NCBI GenBank assembly: GCA_022841705.1
Contig: JALHQZ010000002.1
Location: 992,001 to 1,056,000 of the forward strand
Direction of reading: 5' to 3'
Source of the DNA: Pirellulales bacterium
GTDB taxonomy: Bacteria > Planctomycetota > Planctomycetia > Pirellulales > Lacipirellulaceae
Length of the DNA stretch: 64,000 nucleotides
Part shown: piece by piece, positions 59,288-64,000 of the stretch
How the letters are laid out: every line of letters starts with the position of its first letter
Position numbering within the stretch: the stretch's first letter is position 1
Translations under genes and position numbers: made by a program
Notes under the pieces: generated by a model
Seen by the model: only the letters and a program-made list of their open reading frames with translations
Databases searched by the model: none
Told to the model about the DNA's origin: nothing

Positions 59288-60085
59288 TTAGAGCGCGGCG
59301 ACCAATTCCGCCACGTAATCGCCGACTTCACGCAGCACCTCGGCCCGCGGTCGAGTGGCGGCATCGGCCACACGACGGACGATTGCCGAGCCGACGATCA
59401 GCCCATCCGCCACCGGGGCGAGCAGCTTCACATGCTCCGGCGTGCTGACGCCGAAGCCGATGCAGATCGGCAGTTTCGTCTGTGTGCGCAACCAGCCGAC
59501 ATTCTCCAAAAGTTCTGGGGGTAGATCGCGGCGCTCGCCTGTGATCCCGGCGACGGAGACATAGTAGACGAACCCCGTGGAAGTCTCGCAGATGCGTAGC
59601 GCTCGGTCGCGCGGCGTGGTGGGAGTCACCAGTTGAATCAGGCTCAAATTGCGGGCAGCGCACACTTTCGCAAGCTGCGGCGATTCTTCGACCGGCAGGT
59701 CGGGGACGATCAAGCCGGAGACGCCGCGCTGGGCCACATCATCGCAGTAGCGCTCCACGCCGTGGCGGAAGATGATCGCGTAGCTGACCATCGTCACCAC
59801 CGGGGCGGCCAGCTTCGGCGCCGTGCTGCCGAGCATTTCAAGGATGCCGCTCAGCTTCACCTTGGCGCCAAGCGCGCGGGTGTAGCTCGCTTGAATGACT
59901 GGCCCATCGGCTATGGGGTCGCTGTAGGGAATGCCCACTTCGCACAAACTGGCGCCACGCTTGACCACCTCTTGCAGCACGGCCGCGGTGAAGTCGAGAT
60001 CGGGGTCCCCCGCCGTCACAAACGGCATGAGAGCTTTGCGCTTAGCGGCGCGGAGGTCGGCAAAGAGTTGGTCGATGGAGGGCAT
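59288..60085 (-). CDS. trpA: tryptophan synthase alpha chain
   Basis: TrpA splits indole-3-glycerol phosphate and passes indole to TrpB. From ATG 60085 the 265-residue product shows LMPFVTAGDPDLDFT, the catalytic CEVGIPYSDPIADGPVIQAS (Glu and Asp), LIVPDLPVEES, VYYVSVAGITGERRDLPPEL and CIGFGVSTPEHVKLL with GLIVGSAIV. Nothing is missing. It follows trpB with one small ORF in between (60150-60398), on the same strand. Confidence 0.95.
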   Translation of the reverse strand: MPSIDQLFADLRAAKRKALMPFVTAGDPDLDFTAAVLQEVVKRGASLCEVGIPYSDPIADGPVIQASYTRALGAKVKLSGILEMLGSTAPKLAAPVVTMVSYAIIFRHGVERYCDDVAQRGVSGLIVPDLPVEESPQLAKVCAARNLSLIQLVTPTTPRDRALRICETSTGFVYYVSVAGITGERRDLPPELLENVGWLRTQTKLPICIGFGVSTPEHVKLLAPVADGLIVGSAIVRRVADAATRPRAEVLREVGDYVAELVAAL

Positions 60086-60149
60086 GAGTTTTGTAATGGG
60101 TGCGCTGCGCGACCGATTGGTCACAGCATGGAAAGGTCAAGCGGAGAGT

Positions 60150-60398
60150 CTACTCAATCCGCTCATACAAGTGCAGCGCTAAATTCTCTTCCCGCCCCGC
60201 GGCCGCATCGGCCTGCACCGTGGCGGAATCGGCCAACGGCGTTCGGGTAACATTCGCGTCGTGAAGGCCTTGCTCGATGCAATTCACCAAAAACACGTCC
60301 AGCGGCATGCCATGCCGCTTTGCGGCAGCTGTTGCCCGGGCGAGAAGCTCGGCCGGCAAGTTGATCGAAGTTGATTCCGACTCTTGTTGCTTAACCAT
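60150..60398 (-). CDS. small RHH-like protein between trpB and trpA
   Basis: The 82-residue ORF starts at ATG 60398 inside the end of trpB (8-base overlap) and ends 64 bases before trpA. It begins [20 protein letters not shown], then [20 protein letters not shown], which looks like a ribbon-helix-helix (short strand with alternating polar residues, then two helices). The C-terminal 30 residues are Ala-rich. RHH proteins are DNA-binding regulators or antitoxins; no toxin gene follows. Its place suggests it is co-translated with trpB. Confidence 0.72.
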   Translation of the reverse strand: MVKQQESESTSINLPAELLARATAAAKRHGMPLDVFLVNCIEQGLHDANVTRTPLADSATVQADAAAGREENLALHLYERIE

Positions 60399-61611
60399 AC
60401 TGCACCCCTTTCAGCCGCGCGATTTCCGTGGCGTCTTTGTCCCCGCGGCCGGAGAGGCAGACCACCACCACTTCGTCCGGCGTGCGACTTCTGGCGATTT
60501 CCATCGCTTTCGCCACCGCGTGGGACGTTTCTAGCGCCGGCATAATCCCCTCCGCCGATGCGCAGGCGTCGAAGGCGGCGAGCGCTTCATCGTCGCGGCA
60601 ACTGGTGTAACGCACGCGGCCGGCGTCTTTCCAGTAGCTGTGCTCGGGGCCGACGCCGGGGTAATCGAGGCCGGCCGACATTGAGTGGACGTCGCACGTT
60701 TGGCCGTCGTCGTCTTGCATTACGTAGCTGAAACTGCCATGGAGCACGCCGGGTTGGCCGTAGGTTAAAGGGCTCGCGTGATCGCCGGGCTGGTTGCTGC
60801 GTCCGCCGGCTTCGACGCCGACAAGTTCGACTTCGCCATGCGGCACGAACGGATAGAACATCCCGGCCGCGTTACTGCCGCCGCCGACGCAGGCGACCAC
60901 CACATTCGGTAAGCGGCTAAGCCGCGAGCGGCATTGGTCGATCGTTTCGCTGCCGATGACTGATTGGTAGTCGCGCACGATGCGTGGAAAGGGATGCGGG
61001 CCGACGACCGAGCCGAGAATGTAGTGGGTGGTTTCAACGCTCGACATCCAATCGCGCATCGCTTCGTTGATGGCGTCCCGCAACGTGCGGCTGCCGCTGG
61101 TGACCGGGCGCACCTCGGCGCCGAGCAGCTTCATTGCGAAAACGTTCGGCTTCTGGCGGCGGATGTCTTCTTCGCCCATGTACACCACGCACGGCAGGCC
61201 GAAGTGCGCACACGCGGTGGCCGTCGCCACGCCATGCTGGCCGGCGCCCGTTTCGGCGATGACGCGCTTCTTGCCCATCCGCATGGTGAGTAAACACTGC
61301 CCCAGCGTGTTGTTGATCTTATGGGCGCCGGTGTGGTTAAGGTCTTCGCGCTTGAAATAAATCTGCGCGCCGCCAACCTGCTGGCTTAGCCGCCTGGCGT
61401 GGTAGAGTGGCGACGGCCGGCCGACGAAGTGCTTGAGCAGTTCGTCGAGTTCCGCTTGAAACGCCGCGTCGCTGCGCGACTTGTCGTACTCGACGGTCAG
61501 CTCTTCGAGCGCGCGGACGAGCGTTTCGGGCACGTACCGGCCGCCGTACTTGCCAAATCGGCCGGCGGCATCGGGAACGTTGGGAGACGCGATCGTGGGG
61601 GCAGCGGGCAT
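60391..61611 (-). CDS. trpB: tryptophan synthase beta chain
   Basis: TrpB joins indole and serine with PLP. From ATG 61611 (AGGAG 8 bases before it) the 406-residue product has [20 protein letters not shown], the PLP lysine in [38 protein letters not shown] and SGRGDKD. It is the TrpB1 type that partners TrpA. The 8-base overlap with the small ORF and the close trpA indicate one transcript. No trp leader or attenuator is visible upstream, where a MITE-like element lies 71 bases away. Confidence 0.96.
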   Translation of the reverse strand: MPAAPTIASPNVPDAAGRFGKYGGRYVPETLVRALEELTVEYDKSRSDAAFQAELDELLKHFVGRPSPLYHARRLSQQVGGAQIYFKREDLNHTGAHKINNTLGQCLLTMRMGKKRVIAETGAGQHGVATATACAHFGLPCVVYMGEEDIRRQKPNVFAMKLLGAEVRPVTSGSRTLRDAINEAMRDWMSSVETTHYILGSVVGPHPFPRIVRDYQSVIGSETIDQCRSRLSRLPNVVVACVGGGSNAAGMFYPFVPHGEVELVGVEAGGRSNQPGDHASPLTYGQPGVLHGSFSYVMQDDDGQTCDVHSMSAGLDYPGVGPEHSYWKDAGRVRYTSCRDDEALAAFDACASAEGIMPALETSHAVAKAMEIARSRTPDEVVVVCLSGRGDKDATEIARLKGVQYG

Positions 61612-61681
61612 CGGTTTTCTCCTGGCCTTGTATTGTCCGCTGTGGGGCAACCCCAATCAAGCGGGTGCATTGCTTTCCGCT

Positions 61682-61883
61682 GGGTGGCACTGACTTTCGG
61701 CCGCGATTGACTCGTTTTGCAATTCAACCGCAACCGGCCGAATGTCAGTGCGGGCGGTAGCCCGTAGGAATTAAGGCGGCCGCTTAATCGAACACCTACT
61801 ACGGCCTGCCGGCCGCCCCGACAATCGGCCGGTGACGTTTTGCTTTAATGGAGAGTCTTGCGCGGCCGACAGTCGGGGCCACC
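61682..61883. mobile_element. MITE-like element, copy B
   Basis: The 202-bp element starts GGGTGGCACTGACTTTCGGC and ends GCCGACAGTCGGGGCCACCC, as copy A at 45738-45941 does; the outer 60 bases at each end match copy A closely. The central 70 bases (tagcccgtaggaattaaggc and on) differ. It has no ORF and lies between trpB and the barrel gene. Confidence 0.78.
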
Positions 61884-61893
61884 CCATTCACAA

Positions 61894-63621
61894 CTAGAAC
61901 TTCCAGCGGTATTCCACGCGGGCGCCGGTGGCGTCGGTGGCGTCTTCCAGCCAGCCGTGCATCACGTCGGCGCGGATGAGGGTCGCCTTCGAGAGGGGCA
62001 ACTGGTACCGGGCGCCCACCCCGTACTGGGCGCCGGGGGCGTTGCGGGTTGCAGCATCGCCCATCACCTGCAGCACCGCGGTTTCGACGATCAGTTGCTG
62101 CTGGAAGTTCGGCGACGCAAGCAAATCAAGCCCCGCGGCGGCGCCGTAGGTGTTATTCCCAGTCGCGTCGAGCGTGGGATAACCGGTCAGCAAATCGCTT
62201 TGAAACAGAATGCCCGTATTGAAGAGCACATCACCGAAGGCGGCCGTCCGCGCAACTGGTTGGGGCGAATTGAAGCCAGCGAAGAAGTTTACGTACGGAA
62301 TCACGTTGTACGGATTCTTCGACAGCAGGGAGTTCTCCATCAGCAGCAGCACGCCGTCGGCGGTGCGCGCGTCACGCGGGCCGTCCTGTCCGGCGTTCAC
62401 GATGCAGCGGACGGAGTTCGACAGCAGATTTGCATACCGCCGCGTGTAGCTGAGCCCCAGGTTGTGGTAGCTGCGACCCACCCCTTCGTTATCCGCGAGG
62501 AACGCGTACCCCGCTTCGATGTACCCGCCGCGGGCTTCGATGAAAGTGGTGGCGCCCACCACGTTGGCGGCGTTTTCGTCGAAGCCGAAAGCGCCGCTCG
62601 AGATGTGGTTGAAACCTGCGAACATGGTGACATCGAAGTTCGACCAGTCGAGCCCCGGGCTATTGCGTGCGGGAATCGTCACGGCGCCACCCACCAGCGC
62701 ATCCTGCATCCAGATGCCGTTCTGAAACAAGAGTGGTACGAGACCAAATGTCACCGGCATATCGAACGGCGCGAGTGTGTGCTCGAACCCGCCGAGCATC
62801 TGGCCGGCGTCCCCTTCAAAGAAGAGCGTGTCGGTGTTGGGGTCGAAGAAGTCGAGCTCTTCGATGTAGTCGCCATCTTCGATCCGCATGAACTGAGCGC
62901 CTTCCTGGAACGGACCAATGAAGGCGTGAACCCGTTCTGTGGAGGTAATCCAGTAATCGAGATCAAGGTTGAGCCGATGTGCAAGCACGGTGTCTTTGCT
63001 CGCCACGTTGTTGTTCTGTGCGAGCGCGGCCCGCCAGTCGCCGTAGACGTAGAACTTCTGCTGCACGAGGTTGGTTGGGCCAAACCATTCCTGCGACGGC
63101 GGCACGGGGCCGTTGCCATAGAATGGCATCCCCAGTTCGACCCACGGCCGCTGCGGCAGCACCTCGGTTTTGCCGGCGTAAACTTCCTGCGCGGCGCACG
63201 GGTCGTACGCTTGGCCTTCCCAACAAGGGCCGCTGCTGAAGTCACCCAGATCGCACGGAGCGTGGTAGCCATCGGGGTCAAGGCATGGCGCCGCGGGTTC
63301 CGGGAAGAGTTTCGTGAAGTCGTATTTTTCTTGCTTTATTGGGGGTGGTTCGATCGGCGGCGGAGCGCACTCTAAAGGGGGGGGCGGAAGGAATCCGAAG
63401 CGGCCGACGACAGGTTTAAAGCTTTCGCTGTGCGGCGCCATGCACACCTCGCCGTTCGCCGCGGAGGCAGGTTCGTTGACAACTGGCCCCGCGCTTTTCA
63501 CAACGGAGGGCGGCGCGAAGAGGGTTGGATCAGCGTAACTTGCCATCGCGAACGACAGCACGACCGCGAGCGCGAGTGCGCTGCGGAGAGGATTGCGTCG
63601 GGATGGTAAGCGGTTGGTCAC
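61894..63621 (-). CDS. exported outer-membrane beta-barrel-like protein
   Basis: From GTG 63621 the 575-residue product has a signal peptide (LRSALALAVVLSFAMASYAD), a Pro-rich region (residues 75-100, PPPPLECAPPPIEPPPI), and from residue 165 a barrel-like body in which aromatic-rich beta strands alternate (FYVYGDWRAALAQ, LDLDYWITSTERVHAFIGPF, GGYIEAGYAFLADNEGVGRS, YHNLGLSYTRRYANLL), ending in a strand with a terminal Phe (ARVEYRWKF), the usual signal of outer-membrane proteins. The start is unsure: a GC hairpin (63632-63652) lies right before it, and no ribosome-binding site is visible. Confidence 0.8.
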   Translation of the reverse strand: MTNRLPSRRNPLRSALALAVVLSFAMASYADPTLFAPPSVVKSAGPVVNEPASAANGEVCMAPHSESFKPVVGRFGFLPPPPLECAPPPIEPPPIKQEKYDFTKLFPEPAAPCLDPDGYHAPCDLGDFSSGPCWEGQAYDPCAAQEVYAGKTEVLPQRPWVELGMPFYGNGPVPPSQEWFGPTNLVQQKFYVYGDWRAALAQNNNVASKDTVLAHRLNLDLDYWITSTERVHAFIGPFQEGAQFMRIEDGDYIEELDFFDPNTDTLFFEGDAGQMLGGFEHTLAPFDMPVTFGLVPLLFQNGIWMQDALVGGAVTIPARNSPGLDWSNFDVTMFAGFNHISSGAFGFDENAANVVGATTFIEARGGYIEAGYAFLADNEGVGRSYHNLGLSYTRRYANLLSNSVRCIVNAGQDGPRDARTADGVLLLMENSLLSKNPYNVIPYVNFFAGFNSPQPVARTAAFGDVLFNTGILFQSDLLTGYPTLDATGNNTYGAAAGLDLLASPNFQQQLIVETAVLQVMGDAATRNAPGAQYGVGARYQLPLSKATLIRADVMHGWLEDATDATGARVEYRWKF

Positions 63622-63631
63622 GATCAACAAC

Positions 63632-63652
63632 GCGCGGGGACGAGCCCCGCGG
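63632..63652. repeat. small GC hairpin before the barrel gene
   Basis: cgcggggacgagccccgcg pairs as CGCGGGG/CCCCGCG. It lies between the partial ORF at the window edge and the barrel gene on the minus strand, so it may end the first transcript or hide the second start. Confidence 0.5.
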
Positions 63653-63658
63653 CTAACG

Positions 63659-64000
63659 TTAACGAACTTCAAACTCCACGCTCGAAGTGTGGAAATCCAA
63701 AATACCTTCGAGCATCGCGCGGTCCATTTCGGGGGTCGAGCGGCAGAAGTTCATGAAGTAAATCGGTTCGGTGCGGCTGCGCATCCGGAAGCTTAAGCGG
63801 TACCGGCCCGGTTGGCAGACCAGTTCCGCGGGAATCTTGTAGTTCACCCGCTTCGCGCCAAGCGGCGCCAGCGAGCGGCTTTCCATCCGGATGAACGGCG
63901 GATGGTTGGTTACGGTGATTGGAATCGCCCCCGGGCGAAGCTGGGCGACTTGGTCGATGTCGATGTTGACCGGCAACGGCAACTCCCGGTCAGTCCCCGT
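63659..64000 (-). CDS. partial protein of unknown function, 5' end outside the window
   Basis: The frame is open to the right edge, so the start is not seen; 113 codons are visible. It contains LPVNIDIDQVAQLRPGAIPI, ESRSLAPLGAKRVNYKIPAE, GRYRLSFRMRSRTEPIYFMN and ends SVEFEVR. The composition is of a beta-rich, possibly periplasmic domain. I do not recognise its family. The barrel gene follows on the same strand after 37 bases, so the two may be co-transcribed. Confidence 0.7.
   Translation of the reverse strand, partial: TGTDRELPLPVNIDIDQVAQLRPGAIPITVTNHPPFIRMESRSLAPLGAKRVNYKIPAELVCQPGRYRLSFRMRSRTEPIYFMNFCRSTPEMDRAMLEGILDFHTSSVEFEVR

Noticed and set aside
61858..63375. 505-codon plus-strand ORF
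   Set aside because: It is antisense to the outer-membrane barrel gene, which has a signal peptide and a terminal Phe strand; the ORF is a shadow.

Overview
The window looks like a chromosomal segment of a planctomycete, most likely of the Pirellulales. The reasons are: about 60 % GC by eye; five exported proteins with clear PEP-CTERM tails, two of unusual form and several with type I dockerin or HAF repeats; a PQQ-type propeller starting DWPQWRG; a DUF1080 protein; TadE/TadG pseudopilins; a (5-formylfuran-3-yl)methyl phosphate synthase (H4MPT/methanofuran C1 chemistry); a flagellar flhA-flhF-MinD-like-sigma28 cluster; and many intergenic palindromes built of CACAGAG- or GCCACTGGCG-type words. 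No rRNA or tRNA gene was recognised. These statements rest on family recognition, not on a database search.

Layout. 1-732: 3' part of malate dehydrogenase. 1243-6497: flagellar export/positioning operon ending in a FliA/WhiG sigma factor. 6498-6835: intergenic region with a perfect 16-bp parS-like palindrome and a second one-mismatch copy 60 bp away. 6836-10176: PQQ-propeller protein, UbiB-family kinase, small coiled-coil ORF. 10342-16489 (minus): a Tol/Exb-type operon of two TPR proteins, an ExbB/TolQ protein and two ExbD/TolR proteins. 16662-17647: ECF sigma factor and a small partner. 17924-22995: large membrane protein, PduO-type cobalamin adenosyltransferase, TadE-TadG-TadE cluster with a HAMP-like membrane protein. 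23336-27991: PEP-CTERM protein, chromate transporter, DUF1080 protein, HAF-repeat PEP-CTERM protein. 28000-29570: mostly non-coding, rich in hairpins. 29571-36231: GTP-dependent PEP carboxykinase, YceH-like protein, bile-acid/Na+ symporter-like protein and a 900-residue cyclase-kinase-Cache fusion.

37467-45710 is a surface-protein island: two dockerin proteins followed by four tandem paralogues that share a novel-looking N-terminal domain, a choice-of-anchor-D-like domain and a PEP-CTERM tail. A broken mutM 3' fragment lies inside it and the intact mutM follows it. 46937-49441 holds a NhaD-like antiporter and mfnB.

49559-52181 is the most notable stretch. Three unrelated genes in one orientation are each followed by a folded attC-like site (imperfect palindrome, terminal RYYYAAC/GTTRRRY-like boxes and the extrahelical G and A typical of integron recombination sites). 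No integrase is present, so this reads as a small integron-cassette cluster lacking intI. The rest (52504-64000) is mainly housekeeping: lipoprotein, RNase D, HIT protein, CheY-like receiver, PHA-granule-type protein, hisS, YkgJ-type cysteine protein, trpB-(small RHH-like ORF)-trpA, an outer-membrane barrel protein and a partial ORF at the edge.

Two copies of a 202-204-bp MITE-like element with terminal inverted repeats lie at 45738-45941 and 61682-61883.
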